54,276 nt of DNA from Carideicomes alvinocaridis (GTDB taxonomy: Bacteria; Pseudomonadota; Alphaproteobacteria; Rhodobacterales; Rhodobacteraceae), in contig SRJI02000029.1 in the NCBI GenBank assembly GCA_005473895.2, positions 1 to 54,276 on the forward strand, written 5' to 3'. The position numbers were made by a program, and so were the translations under genes. Of this stretch, positions 14,747-23,130 are shown one piece after another. The notes beneath the pieces are model-generated. The model searched no databases. It was not told where the DNA came from and saw only the letters and a list, made by a program, of their open reading frames with translations. Numbering within the stretch: the stretch's first letter is position 1; each line of letters opens with the position of its first letter.

Positions 14747-17337
14747 TGCGCGTCCTCCTCCGCTGATGTGTCGTAGAACGTCCGTACATATCGCGCGACC
14801 TGCTCGATCTCCTCGGCCGACAACTTCGTGTCCCAGCGGGGCATGGATGTGCCGGGTACGCCCTCGGTCAGGACCTTGATCGCGTAGTCGAGAGAGGGAA
14901 GCTCTTCGTGGAAATTGGAGGGTGCAGGGGCCAGCGCGCCTGCGGACGGGCCATCGCCCCGTCCATTGTTGCCGTGGCAGACAACGCAATTCTGTGCATA
15001 GATGCCGGCGCCAGCAAAGGCACCGGGCGTCCTTTCCTCTGCGGCTACGTCGCGAGGAAGGGTTTCGACATAGGCGGCGATCGCCGACAGGTCTGCGACT
15101 GGCAGACGAGACCAACCGGGCATGGCGGAACCCTCGACGCCATTCCACAGAACCTCCGACAAGCGTTCGTCGGAAAGCTGTACCTCGGTCAGGTTTCGCG
15201 GATGCGGCAGCAGCGCGTCGGAGGAGGGGCCGTCGCCCAAACCTTCGGAGCCATGACATCCGGCACAGTTGGCTTCGAACAGCGCCTTGCCTCGACCCGG
15301 TAGCCGCGCGTCGACATCGCTGAGCAGCAGGTCTGGTGCGCGTCCGTTCGATCCAGTGGTCAACGGTTCCGCTTCTCCGGCGAGGATACGGTTGCGCCCG
15401 AGCGCTTCGAGATAAGCCACCAGATCGATGGCTTCCTGCGTCGGCTCGGTGGCGGACCCATCAAAGAGCCATGGGAACGCCGGCATGTTCGATCGCGGTA
15501 CGATCGTGCGGGGATCATAAAGATGCGCGAACTGCCAGTCGGCAGGGCGGCGCCCGGCCTCCCGGCTGAGGTCGGGCCCGATCCGGCGCGTGCCCCACAT
15601 CTGCGGCGTATCCTGCGCCGTCTCCCAAGCCTGGCTGGCCGGGCCGAAGCGGTTTTCATCGGCGGGGAGCGCGCGGATCATCTGTGAATGGCAATAGGCG
15701 CAGCCTTCGCGGGCATAGACCTCGCGTCCCCGCGCCTCGGCCGACGTGTAGGTGATCGCCCCTACGGGTGTGGTCCGTTCGATCGTTGCGGCTACCTCCC
15801 GAGAGGGCCAAACGGCGAGTGCAAGAAAAGAGAGCGCGAAGAAGCCCAGGCCCGCAAGGCCGGTCACGGCATAGGCCCCGCGCAGCCAGGGATGGCGCCG
15901 CGCGTGGGAGTAGATGTTGATGTCTTGGAACTTCGCGGCACCCTGGCTTGAATCATGGGTGTCCTGGGCCGCGATCCGCTGACCGGTCGTCATCGCAAGG
16001 ATCAGTGCCCCGAAACCCAGGATGATTGGAACACCGGTCAGCGTGCGGATGACCCAATAGGGGCGCGACGCCTCGACGCTATCTAGCCACGGACCTCCGC
16101 CCTGCCATAACTGGCCCTGAATCATCCCGGCAATCGTCAGGACCAGGACCATGGCCAGTAGTCCGAATGACAGGAGCCAGAAGGACCACGTCGCGAGGTG
16201 CGGATTGTACCGCACGCCGACCGTATTGCGCCACGCGTAGAGCATGCCGCCGATGGCAATGAAGCTGGCGAACCCGAGCAGGGCGAGATGCGAATGCCCG
16301 ATCACCCAGTCGCTGAAATGAATGTAGCGGTTGAACGGCATGAGCGCCTGTGACGAGCCTTGCAGGCTGACGACGAGGTAGAAGACGATGCCGAGCCAGA
16401 CGAAGCGAAGCGCCGGATCACCGGTGACCTTCCCGCCGAGGCCCCGCAGGGTCATCATCAGGTTCGTCACTACAATGATGACGGCAACGCCCAAATAGAC
16501 AGAGGCCACGACGGCGGCTTTCTGCATCTCCAGCGGGATGGACGAAAACAGGTAGTGGTGCAGGCCATTGAGCGGATAGACGAAGAAAAGAAGCCAGAAG
16601 CCGATCATCGACAAAAAATGGCTCCAGATCGCCCGACCGCTGGCGGCAGGGATGACGTAGTAGGCGATGCCGACCGCGAGAGGCGTGACCCACAGTCCGA
16701 CCGCATCGTGGATCCAGAGCCCGCTATAGGACGCGCCCTCCGCACCGGGCCGGAACTCCGGCACGAAATTTCCAACCGCATAGGCGAAGATCGTGAAGGT
16801 TATGCCGCCGAGGAAATACCAGCCCGAGACATAGAGATCGGCCATCCGAGCCCGGAAGAACGGCACGACGAACTGGGCGAACAGAAGTGCCATCGCCGCG
16901 ATCAGCACCCCGTCGATGATGATCGGGAACTCGGCCCATTCGAGCGGTTGGCTGTACCCTGCCAGGACCAGCGCCCAACCCGGCAGCACGGCCAAAAGAT
17001 TCCAGGCGACGAAAATGACCCAGCCCAATGACGTGCTTGTGACGGATCGACCGGCCAGTCGCGGCACGCCGTAGTAAAGGAACGCGATGAATGCGTTGCT
17101 CAGCCAGCCAAAGAAGATGCCCTGCGTGTGGGCATAGCGCACCCGGCCCCAGGTCAGCTCCGCTGTCTCACCCAGAAATCCGGGCCAGTTCATCTTGGTC
17201 GCGACAATAATCCCGAACAACGCCGAGATGATGACCATGGCCAGTGCCGCGTAAGCATGCGCGCGAACAAGAGATGTTGCGACTTGCGGCGCCGCCCGAT
17301 GACTTTCGTTCGCACTTTCAAAGGTCGCGTCTGTCAT
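14743..17337 (-). CDS. Single-chain cbb3-type cytochrome c oxidase: CcoN fused to CcoO and two extra haem c domains
   Basis: An 864-residue fusion, start ATG 17337 (MTDATFESANE). Residues about 25-500 are a CcoN-type haem-copper oxidase: haem ligand in YAHTQGIFFGW, copper ligands in LWIHDAVGL and GLHHYLF, haem ligands in DWVIGHSHLALLG. A new helix at about 515-540 starts a CcoO-like domain with haem site CAYCHSQM (C546) and RSNMPAFPW. Two further cytochrome c domains follow with CAGCHG (about 691) and CVVCHG (about 784), in place of CcoP. CcoN-CcoO fusions are known; one chain with three haem c domains is unusual. It is coupled to the sorB gene by ATGA, which points to sulfite as electron source. 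Confidence 0.93.
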   Translation of the reverse strand: MTDATFESANESHRAAPQVATSLVRAHAYAALAMVIISALFGIIVATKMNWPGFLGETAELTWGRVRYAHTQGIFFGWLSNAFIAFLYYGVPRLAGRSVTSTSLGWVIFVAWNLLAVLPGWALVLAGYSQPLEWAEFPIIIDGVLIAAMALLFAQFVVPFFRARMADLYVSGWYFLGGITFTIFAYAVGNFVPEFRPGAEGASYSGLWIHDAVGLWVTPLAVGIAYYVIPAASGRAIWSHFLSMIGFWLLFFVYPLNGLHHYLFSSIPLEMQKAAVVASVYLGVAVIIVVTNLMMTLRGLGGKVTGDPALRFVWLGIVFYLVVSLQGSSQALMPFNRYIHFSDWVIGHSHLALLGFASFIAIGGMLYAWRNTVGVRYNPHLATWSFWLLSFGLLAMVLVLTIAGMIQGQLWQGGGPWLDSVEASRPYWVIRTLTGVPIILGFGALILAMTTGQRIAAQDTHDSSQGAAKFQDINIYSHARRHPWLRGAYAVTGLAGLGFFALSFLALAVWPSREVAATIERTTPVGAITYTSAEARGREVYAREGCAYCHSQMIRALPADENRFGPASQAWETAQDTPQMWGTRRIGPDLSREAGRRPADWQFAHLYDPRTIVPRSNMPAFPWLFDGSATEPTQEAIDLVAYLEALGRNRILAGEAEPLTTGSNGRAPDLLLSDVDARLPGRGKALFEANCAGCHGSEGLGDGPSSDALLPHPRNLTEVQLSDERLSEVLWNGVEGSAMPGWSRLPVADLSAIAAYVETLPRDVAAEERTPGAFAGAGIYAQNCVVCHGNNGRGDGPSAGALAPAPSNFHEELPSLDYAIKVLTEGVPGTSMPRWDTKLSAEEIEQVARYVRTFYDTSAEEDAQ

Positions 17338-17825
17338 TGGCTGTCCCCGCTGGTGTCGGTGCCCTTGATAAAAGTCAGGTAATCGATGATCAGATCCTGG
17401 TCGTCTGCGGTGACATGAGCACCGAAGGTGCCGACCATCTTGTGGACGATCTCGGTCCATTGCTCGCGCGAAAAGTCCGGTTGATCGGTGATCAGGCGCG
17501 GCGAGTGGCAGACGACGCAATTGACCTCGACAGCTTCAAGCCCCGGACCCGGTGGCAAGATCGGCTGGAGATGCGGCAATTCGATTGTTTTGGATGTGAC
17601 GGCAGTGATCTGTCTGACCTGTCCCGCCTCGGTTGCTGGCGTCCCCATTTGCGCCGTTTCGATGTCTGATCGTCCACTATCAACACCGTAGAAGGCGAAG
17701 TAGATCGCGACCAGCAGGAGGGGGACCGCTATTATCAGCGCGGGACCGTCCAGTCGACGTTCGGTTTCGTCGTGTTCGCGGCTGACTTCGGACGGGTCCT
17801 TTGGGGCGGGATGTTTGTCTGTCAT
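17334..17825 (-). CDS. sorB: Membrane-anchored monohaem cytochrome c, SorB-like
   Basis: A 163-residue protein with a charged N-terminus, one helix at residues 29-48 (ALIIAVPLLLVAIYFAFYG) and a periplasmic domain with one haem site CVVCH at 103-107 followed by SPRLITDQPDFSREQW, as in SorB-type electron acceptors of sulfite dehydrogenases. Starkeya SorB is soluble; here the helix would hold it, and perhaps SorA, at the membrane next to the oxidase. Its start overlaps the sorA stop (TGATG) and its stop overlaps the oxidase start (ATGA). Confidence 0.87.
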   Translation of the reverse strand: MTDKHPAPKDPSEVSREHDETERRLDGPALIIAVPLLLVAIYFAFYGVDSGRSDIETAQMGTPATEAGQVRQITAVTSKTIELPHLQPILPPGPGLEAVEVNCVVCHSPRLITDQPDFSREQWTEIVHKMVGTFGAHVTADDQDLIIDYLTFIKGTDTSGDSQ

Positions 17826-19057
17826 CAGCCGTCCTCCTGCCCTGTGATCGTGACATCGACCGTCTCAATCACGTTGCGCATGTAGCCACCATGGTTCCAC
17901 TTCGCATCCACGGGCTGCGTTTCGCCGTCGTTGCTTGTTGCGCGGACCTTCAGCTGGTAGATGCCCGGCGTCGTCGGGGTCCATTCGGCACGCCAGCGCC
18001 GGAACGCATAGCCGCCCATGTCATCTCCGAGCGTGGCTTCTTGCCAGGTCCCGCCGCCGTCCAGCGAGTACTCGACCGATGCGATGCCGCTTCCACCGTC
18101 GAACGCGACGCCCTCCAGCGGGATGGTGGCGCCGTTCGCAAATTCGGTTTCGCCGGTCTTCTCGCTCGGGTGCACCCAGAATGAGCGGGTGTTGAAGCGA
18201 TTGATAGGAACAGTGTTCTTTGCAAGATCATTCGGCGTCTCGGAGGCGTTGGCGTTGTCGGGGATGTGATAGGCCTTGGCCATCCAGAAGCCGTCGAACT
18301 TGGTATCCGTCACGGTGATCTCCGACAGGCACTTCACCCAGTAGGTGGCATACCAGCCCGGCACGATCAGCCGCATGGGAAAGCCGTTCAGAAGCGGCAG
18401 CTCCGCACCGTTCATTTCGTAGGCCAGCAGGATCTCTTGCTGCATCGCGTGATCGACGTCGAGCGCCTTGACGAAGTCAGGCGTCGCGGGAAGCGGACCG
18501 GTATCAAGGCCGTTGAACGTGACCTGCACGGCGCCAGACTTCATTCCCGCGCGTTCCAGGACGTCCGACAGACGCACGCCCTTCCAGCGCACGTTTGCCA
18601 TTGCCCCGTCGCCCCATTGTCCGCCGGGGACACGGGGCGCGAAATACCGTCGCGAGTTGCCTGAGCATTGGATGACGGCCACGAATTCCTGTGCGGGCAT
18701 CGCGCGGATGTCGTCCATGCTCAGCGAAAGTGTCTCGTTGACATGGCCGCCTACCCGCAATGTCCAGGTGTTCAGGTCGACATGGGTCGGGATGGGTTGC
18801 AAGTGCCAGCGGACGAACATCGCCTCATTGGGGGTCAGATCCTCCTTGAAGTACCGCCAAGGCGTCTCAAGCTGCGGCGCACGATCATTCAGCAGCCGCA
18901 ACGCAGTTTTTTCTGGGAACCGGGCGACGGGATCGTCATAGGGCGGACCGGCCATAGCCAGTCTGGCACCAAGCGCGGACACACACATGCCGGCGGTCGA
19001 TGCGAGAAGAGCGCGACGTGAGATCGCTTGCTGAGCGCTTTGCTTTGGTTCGTGCAT
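17825..19057 (-). CDS. sorA: Second sulfite dehydrogenase, molybdopterin subunit
   Basis: A periplasmic molybdenum enzyme of the sulfite oxidase family, about 410 residues. The Tat signal SRRALLASTAGM is near residue 16. The Mo-binding Cys is in IQCSGNSRRYF. The dimerisation domain has VEYSLDGGGTW. It differs strongly from the SorA at 4327, for example GWYATYWVKCLSEI in place of [13 protein letters not shown], so it is a separate subgroup rather than a recent copy. Start: ATG 19057 is 8 nt from AGGAGG, better than ATG 19063 which is only 2 nt away. It is the first gene of the sorA-sorB-oxidase-small protein-dps operon and has an ECF promoter at 19089-19114. Confidence 0.93.
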   Translation of the reverse strand: MHEPKQSAQQAISRRALLASTAGMCVSALGARLAMAGPPYDDPVARFPEKTALRLLNDRAPQLETPWRYFKEDLTPNEAMFVRWHLQPIPTHVDLNTWTLRVGGHVNETLSLSMDDIRAMPAQEFVAVIQCSGNSRRYFAPRVPGGQWGDGAMANVRWKGVRLSDVLERAGMKSGAVQVTFNGLDTGPLPATPDFVKALDVDHAMQQEILLAYEMNGAELPLLNGFPMRLIVPGWYATYWVKCLSEITVTDTKFDGFWMAKAYHIPDNANASETPNDLAKNTVPINRFNTRSFWVHPSEKTGETEFANGATIPLEGVAFDGGSGIASVEYSLDGGGTWQEATLGDDMGGYAFRRWRAEWTPTTPGIYQLKVRATSNDGETQPVDAKWNHGGYMRNVIETVDVTITGQEDG

Positions 19058-19088
19058 CGTCATGTCCTCCTGCCGGCCATACTGAAGA

Positions 19089-19114
19089 GACGTTTCTCAA
19101 GCCTCGATTATTCC
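19089..19114 (-). promoter_or_regulatory. ECF-type promoter of the sorAB-oxidase-dps operon
   Basis: Minus strand GGAATAA (19114-19108), 15 nt, CGTC (19092-19089), 32 nt from ATG 19057. This is a perfect match to the sigma operon's own promoter in both boxes and spacing. Confidence 0.75.
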
Positions 19115-19219
19115 CTTGTCGAAACAGGTTTCTCCGCCCGTTGGCATATTTCAGGGGATGCGTGACGGTCAGCTCTTGTCGACGATCGGCCCCGGCGCGC
19201 GCTTCGGGCGGCCGCGGCG

Positions 19220-19807
19220 TCATTTTCGCAGGACATTCCAGAGGTATGCCGCGACCAGACCCACCAAAACCCAGGTGGAAACCGGACTGATCCAATCGGC
19301 CACGCGCGCATAATTGGCATCGAGAACATAGCCAAGTGCGACCAGCACTCCCGACCACACCAGGCTTCCCGCGAAGGTCCAGCCGAGGAACGCGGGCCAT
19401 GGCATTTCCGCCAGACCGGCAGGAACCGAGATGAATGTACGGATGCCCGGGACCATCCGGCCGAGGAACACGGCCTTTGCCCCGTGGCGTTCGAACCAGC
19501 CTGATGCAGCAACAAGGTCACGCGGCCTGAGCCCGATCCAGCGCCCATGTCGCTCCGCCCAATGCATCAGACGGTTTCGCCCGATCCAGCGTCCGAGGCC
19601 ATACCAGAAAACCGCACCGATGGTTGCGCCCGCAGTCGCGGAAAAGAGTGCAAGAAAGGGCGACATCTCACCCTGTGCCGACAGAAATCCCGCGAGCGGG
19701 ATGATGAGCTCCGATGGGATCGGCGGAAACACGTTCTCGAGGACCATGAGAAAGAAGAGCCCCGCATAGCCGCTGGCATCCAACACCGAGAGGATCCAGT
19801 CAAACAT
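19220..19807 (-). CDS. DedA/SNARE-associated family membrane protein
   Basis: A 195-residue membrane protein with the DedA pattern: FLENVFPPIPSE-like segment (VLENVFPPIPSELIIPLAGFLSAQG), the glycine-rich GATIGAVFWYGLGRWIGR and FLGRMVPGIRTFISVPAG. DedA proteins are flippases or needed for envelope integrity and proton motive force. It has its own ECF promoter 75 nt upstream, so it is in the regulon though separated from sorA by a 160-nt gap. A role in membrane upkeep under sulfite stress is inferred. Confidence 0.93.
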   Translation of the reverse strand: MFDWILSVLDASGYAGLFFLMVLENVFPPIPSELIIPLAGFLSAQGEMSPFLALFSATAGATIGAVFWYGLGRWIGRNRLMHWAERHGRWIGLRPRDLVAASGWFERHGAKAVFLGRMVPGIRTFISVPAGLAEMPWPAFLGWTFAGSLVWSGVLVALGYVLDANYARVADWISPVSTWVLVGLVAAYLWNVLRK

Positions 19808-19881
19808 TGGTCTTCACCTTCTGTTGGATCGGTATCTGCTTTCTGTGTGCGAACCGATCCCTTATTTTCACTCAAACAAGA

Positions 19882-19907
19882 GACGTGCGCGGCGACCGCA
19901 TTATTCC
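19882..19907 (-). promoter_or_regulatory. ECF-type promoter of dedA
   Basis: Minus strand GGAATAA (19907-19901), 15 nt, CGTC (19885-19882), with the same GCCGCGCA just before CGTC as the sigma operon promoter. Confidence 0.75.
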
Positions 19908-20395
19908 CTGATGGATGGTAGTGAGTGGATAATTTCGCGGTGTATGACGCAGTAGAAAGTTTACCCATGAGTCAGAAATCTTGACGTCAATGGTTTACCT
20001 GGTTCGCAACAGAACCTTTGTAGGAGGACTATTCACGGCTGAACAGAATGGTAGGACGCTAAAGAACTGAAACAAAGTCGTGCACGTGGGTGTACCTACT
20101 GCCGCTGCTATAACTTACAAGTAAATATTAACATAAGACGGCTCTCGGATTCCTGTAGCATCGTTCCGAAAACAACATAAACTTCATTATGCGTGACTGA
20201 CGCTGTTTCGTGTCATGGTGTATTGACGGTCATCGCTACTCGCCCTAGTAGCATTTGCAACACCAAGTACCCGGAACTGCATGCACATTGGTCCTCTGTC
20301 TCTAAGCACCGATTTTCGATTTTTCTGCTCCGTCATCTTCGAATGTAACATATATCGCGTGGCGATATTTCGCGCACCGTGTCCGTTTCGCGGGC
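19908..20395. other. Gene-free, AT-richer spacer between sulfur island and conjugation module
   Basis: About 490 nt with no plausible coding frame on either strand and visibly more A/T than the flanks (for example around 20100-20180). It contains an inverted repeat at 20352-20368 and nothing else I can name. Such a composition shift marks a likely join between two gene blocks. Confidence 0.5.
20352..20368. promoter_or_regulatory. Candidate operator upstream of the XRE regulator
   Basis: ATATCGC-GTG-GCGATAT is a perfect 7-bp inverted repeat with a 3-nt centre, 28 nt before ATG 20396. XRE-type regulators bind such sites, so self-repression is likely. Confidence 0.55.
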
Positions 20396-20605
20396 ATGAA
20401 CTTGCGGGACCGTGTAGCACTGAACATCCAGGAATTGAGACGCGCCCGCGGCCTCAGCCAGGAGGAGCTTGCTCATCGGGCCGATGTGAGCCGCGGCCAT
20501 ATGGGCAAGGTCGAGAACGCCAAGTTCGCGGCCTCGCTCGACCTTCTCGAACGCATCGCCCGGGCGCTCAATGTCGACCCCGAAGTACTCTTCGCGAGGC
20601 GCTAG
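20396..20605 (+). CDS. XRE-family helix-turn-helix regulator
   Basis: A 69-residue protein that is just one HTH domain (NIQELRRARGLSQEELAHRADVSRGHMGKVENAKFAASLDLLERIARAL). Small XRE proteins like this control conjugation operons or plasmid genes. The start ATG 20396 lacks a good ribosome site. It stands alone on the plus strand at the left edge of the conjugation module, with a perfect inverted repeat before it. Confidence 0.88.
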   Translation: MNLRDRVALNIQELRRARGLSQEELAHRADVSRGHMGKVENAKFAASLDLLERIARALNVDPEVLFARR

Positions 20606-20681
20606 TGCGCTTCCTGAGGCTTTGATCCTGTCCCCCAACGCGAGGACATAACGGCAAGAACGGTACGAGTGGCGCGGGTAC

Positions 20682-20882
20682 ATGGCGAAGAGAAAGACAG
20701 GCTGGCCTTTCCAGGAAGGGTTTCTGAACGACGGAACACAGGAGATCCACCTGTTCACCGATTACCGTTGGAATAATGGCTCGGTGAGTCGCCGCTGGCA
20801 TGTCGATCCAGAACGTTTTGATGCAGACCGTGCCGACCTGCGCCCAGTCTCCCTGAAGGCATCGGACAGTTCGGATCAGTAG
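20682..20882 (+). CDS. Hypothetical 66-residue protein
   Basis: A small, soluble, Trp- and Asp-rich protein (GWPFQEGFLNDGTQEIHLFTDYRWNNGS, then SRRWHVDPERFDADRADLRP). No helix in the membrane, no signal and no family I recognise. Codon use fits the neighbours. It lies 77 nt after the XRE gene on the same strand and overlaps the end of the convergent secreted-protein gene by 7 nt. Confidence 0.55.
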   Translation: MAKRKTGWPFQEGFLNDGTQEIHLFTDYRWNNGSVSRRWHVDPERFDADRADLRPVSLKASDSSDQ

Positions 20883-21454
20883 GAAAACCACTCCGAGTGG
20901 CCCATGTTGCCCTCGTAGTCGCCGTATTCGACCATGATGCTGCGGGAGTAGAAGTGCCATAGGCCCCCGCTGGTCGGATAGGCGACCTCCTGACCGCTTT
21001 CCGAGATGAATGTCGCGGGCCAGGGCGTGTGGGAACCGTAGACCCGCTGGATATAGCGGCAGGTCCGGTTCTCACGATCGCAGGAGCGGATCGACCAGTC
21101 CCACTGACGCGGCTCGTCGCGCGGCTCGTAGGAGCGCCCGGTGAACCAGATCACATGAGTGCGGTTCAGCCATTCGTATTCCGGCAGGTTTGTGTCGAGC
21201 TCACCCTCCCCACCGGGCCCACCCAGCTCAACCGGGACATGGGCAAAGGTGCAGACCCCGAAGGGCGGCAGGCTTGGCCAGGGCGTGATGCGACGAATCA
21301 TCGTGCGATAGGCCCGCGCGCAGACGGCACTCGGTGGGAAACCACCCGCCATGCAGAGCATGATGGCGCAGTCGATATCATAGGCCTGCGCCTTCACCGG
21401 CACCCCAAGAGCACCAAACACCCCGATTATCGCCGCCATCGCCTGCCGTTTCAT
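20876..21454 (-). CDS. Secreted Cys-containing protein next to the T4SS genes
   Basis: A 192-residue protein starting at ATG 21454 after GGGAGAG. The signal peptide ends near residue 24 (VPVKAQA). The mature part begins YDIDCAIMLCMAGGFPPSAVC, with Cys continuing to FGVCTF and later SCDRENRTCRY, so six Cys could form disulfides in the periplasm. It is convergent with the 66-residue gene and divergent from the T4SS operon. I do not recognise a function; its place suggests a conjugation accessory or entry-exclusion role. Confidence 0.65.
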   Translation of the reverse strand: MKRQAMAAIIGVFGALGVPVKAQAYDIDCAIMLCMAGGFPPSAVCARAYRTMIRRITPWPSLPPFGVCTFAHVPVELGGPGGEGELDTNLPEYEWLNRTHVIWFTGRSYEPRDEPRQWDWSIRSCDRENRTCRYIQRVYGSHTPWPATFISESGQEVAYPTSGGLWHFYSRSIMVEYGDYEGNMGHSEWFSY

Positions 21455-21470
21455 GTCACTCTCCCGCAAA

Positions 21471-21483
21471 AGTTGCGGCAACT
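21471..21483. promoter_or_regulatory. Palindrome between divergent genes
   Basis: AGTTGC-G-GCAACT, a perfect 6-bp inverted repeat, lies 17 nt before the minus-strand secreted-protein gene and about 100 nt before the plus-strand operon. It may be an operator for both. Confidence 0.4.
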
Positions 21484-21586
21484 ATCGTGCAATTTGTATT
21501 TTTCTGCAATATGTCGTATTGACTCTATATGACTTTATGGCCTTAGTGTCGTGAAGTAGAAGGGCTCTCGTGGGGAGAGTCCGAAC

Positions 21587-21901
21587 ATGCCGATAGCGCG
21601 CAACCAGATCCTGATCACCATCGATGGTGTAAAAGACCTTTTTGAAAAGGGCATCGCGTTCCGCTGCCGGTATGAACTTGTGGGGTTCACGGACGATGGC
21701 AAGCCGCGCTACCAGTGCATCTACCTGCGCGAGGGCGAGCCGGAAGCCATTCTGGTCTCGACCCGGATCACCCCACACGGACCAGAACCGCGGTATTTCA
21801 ACATATGGCCGGGGCTCTTCAAACATCATCTCGAGTTCGGTGACGGGCGCGATCTGCGCTTTGGTCCTGACTACAGCATCACCCTCGAGGAGCACGGCTG
21901 A
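21587..21901 (+). CDS. Hypothetical DUF-type small protein at the head of the T4SS operon
   Basis: A 104-residue soluble protein with a compact alpha/beta look ([49 protein letters not shown]). There is no signal peptide or membrane helix. A GGGGAGAG ribosome site precedes ATG 21587. The following transglycosylase gene begins inside it. Its place as first gene of the operon suggests a regulatory or accessory role. Family not recognised. Confidence 0.7.
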   Translation: MPIARNQILITIDGVKDLFEKGIAFRCRYELVGFTDDGKPRYQCIYLREGEPEAILVSTRITPHGPEPRYFNIWPGLFKHHLEFGDGRDLRFGPDYSITLEEHG

Positions 21902-22538
21902 CGTCATCGCCTTTGGGCGCGACGGCACAGCCCGGACTTCTGGCTGGACGTTTCACGGGGAAAGACCTGCTTGGGCTGGTCTGGATGATTCCGCTGAGGC
22001 AGAGGTTGTTCTGGCCTCGTTGGATGCTGCGCTACCGTCCGGACGCGACGACATCCTCTCCCTGATCCGGACGACTGCTGATCGCCACCAGGGGAACCGT
22101 GCCCTGCGCCAGGTTGGTCTGGGTGCCGACGACTGGCAGTTCCTGTTCCGAGCACTGGTCGAGGCCGAAAGCAGCTACAACCCAACTGCCGTCAGCCCCA
22201 AGGGCGCCTATGGTCTCGGCCAGCTGATGCCAGACACGGCCCGCGGCCTCGGAGTCGATCCGCGCGATCCCTCCCAGAACCTCGATGGCGCGGCGCGCTA
22301 TCTGCTCGCGCAGCTCGCCACGTTCAAGGACATCGACCTGGCGCTCGCAGCCTATAATGCCGGGCCGCACCGCGTGATCGAGTATTCAGGCGTCCCGCCT
22401 TTCACCGAGACCCGCGACTATATCGCGCGCATCCATCGGATCCGGTCCCGGCTGGCAGGTAAGCCTGTTTCCGCTCCGGACATCCGCGTCGCAGACGGTG
22501 TTCCAGCCCGCGCGCCCGTCCTCATCGATCTTCAGTAA
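21840..22538 (+). CDS. Lytic transglycosylase, VirB1-like
   Basis: A soluble lytic transglycosylase-type (SLT) protein that opens peptidoglycan for the secretion channel. The catalytic Glu is in [10 protein letters not shown], followed by [18 protein letters not shown] and the AYNAGP motif. The start is unclear: GTG 21840 gives a weak signal-like beginning ([14 protein letters not shown]) and overlaps the upstream gene by 62 nt; TTG 21861 is another option. The longer ATG frames are out-of-frame readings of the upstream gene. It is a paralogue of the transglycosylase at 25701. Confidence 0.85.
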   Translation: MTGAICALVLTTASPSRSTADVIAFGRDGTARTSGWTFHGERPAWAGLDDSAEAEVVLASLDAALPSGRDDILSLIRTTADRHQGNRALRQVGLGADDWQFLFRALVEAESSYNPTAVSPKGAYGLGQLMPDTARGLGVDPRDPSQNLDGAARYLLAQLATFKDIDLALAAYNAGPHRVIEYSGVPPFTETRDYIARIHRIRSRLAGKPVSAPDIRVADGVPARAPVLIDLQ

Positions 22539-22554
22539 AACAAGGAAACTTCGC

Positions 22555-22836
22555 ATGCTCCGACATCGCCTCAGCCGCCTCTTGCCTGTCGCCACAACCC
22601 TGGCGGCTTTCGCAACGCCCGCCTTCGCGCAGGACTTGTCGCCGATCCAGACCATGCTGGAAACCGTAGAGGCCGCCCTGACCGGCCCGATCGGGATCGC
22701 GGTCGCCACGCTCGCCGTGATCGGCACCGGCTTCATGTGCATGATGGGGCGGCTGAACTGGGGCTGGTTTGCCTCGGTTATTATCGGGATCGTGCTGATC
22801 TTCTCGGCCGGTACCATCGTCGACGGCTTCTCCTGA
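22555..22836 (+). CDS. virB2: VirB2-like pilin
   Basis: A 93-residue pre-pilin with a long signal peptide (cut near AFA-Q at residue 25-26) and two hydrophobic helices (PIGIAVATLAVIGTGFMCMM and GWFASVIIGIVLIFSAGTIV) with a short positive loop GRLNWG, the normal VirB2/TrbC layout. ATG 22555 follows AAGGAA. It comes between the transglycosylase and VirB3, the standard order. Confidence 0.92.
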   Translation: MLRHRLSRLLPVATTLAAFATPAFAQDLSPIQTMLETVEAALTGPIGIAVATLAVIGTGFMCMMGRLNWGWFASVIIGIVLIFSAGTIVDGFS

Positions 22837-22851
22837 GATCCGAGTAGAGCA

Positions 22852-23130
22852 GTGGCAGAACGATCCCCCCTTTTTCTGGGCCTCGCCCGTCCGCCCAAGT
22901 ATCTGGGTCTCCCTGTCGGATACCTTGTGGTGCTGGCGACCGGGGTCGTTCTGCCGTTTATCTGGACGAAGTCGATGGTCTTCTTCCTGATTGGTCTCGT
23001 CGCCTATCCGATCCTCTGGTTCGTCGCTGACCGCGAGCCGCATTTCTTCGAAGTGCTGCGCGTCTCCTATGGATCGGTGCGCCCGACGAAGAACCGGGCC
23101 CTGCACGGGGGCGACAGCTTTGGCGCTTGA
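22852..23130 (+). CDS. virB3: VirB3 inner-membrane protein
   Basis: A 92-residue protein starting with GTG 22852. It has PLFLGLARPPKYLGLP, then two helices (GYLVVLATGVVLPFIW, MVFFLIGLVAYPILWFVADRE) and the end HFFEVLRVSYG, all typical of VirB3. The VirB4 start lies inside its 3' end. Confidence 0.92.
   Translation: MAERSPLFLGLARPPKYLGLPVGYLVVLATGVVLPFIWTKSMVFFLIGLVAYPILWFVADREPHFFEVLRVSYGSVRPTKNRALHGGDSFGA

Noticed and set aside
19820-20395. tRNA or attachment site at the island border
   Set aside because: No cloverleaf or CCA-type end and no direct repeat that could serve as an att site was found by eye.
21482-21928. 148-residue minus-strand frame opposite the first T4SS genes
   Set aside because: It covers the reverse of the better supported 104-residue gene and has no protein features.
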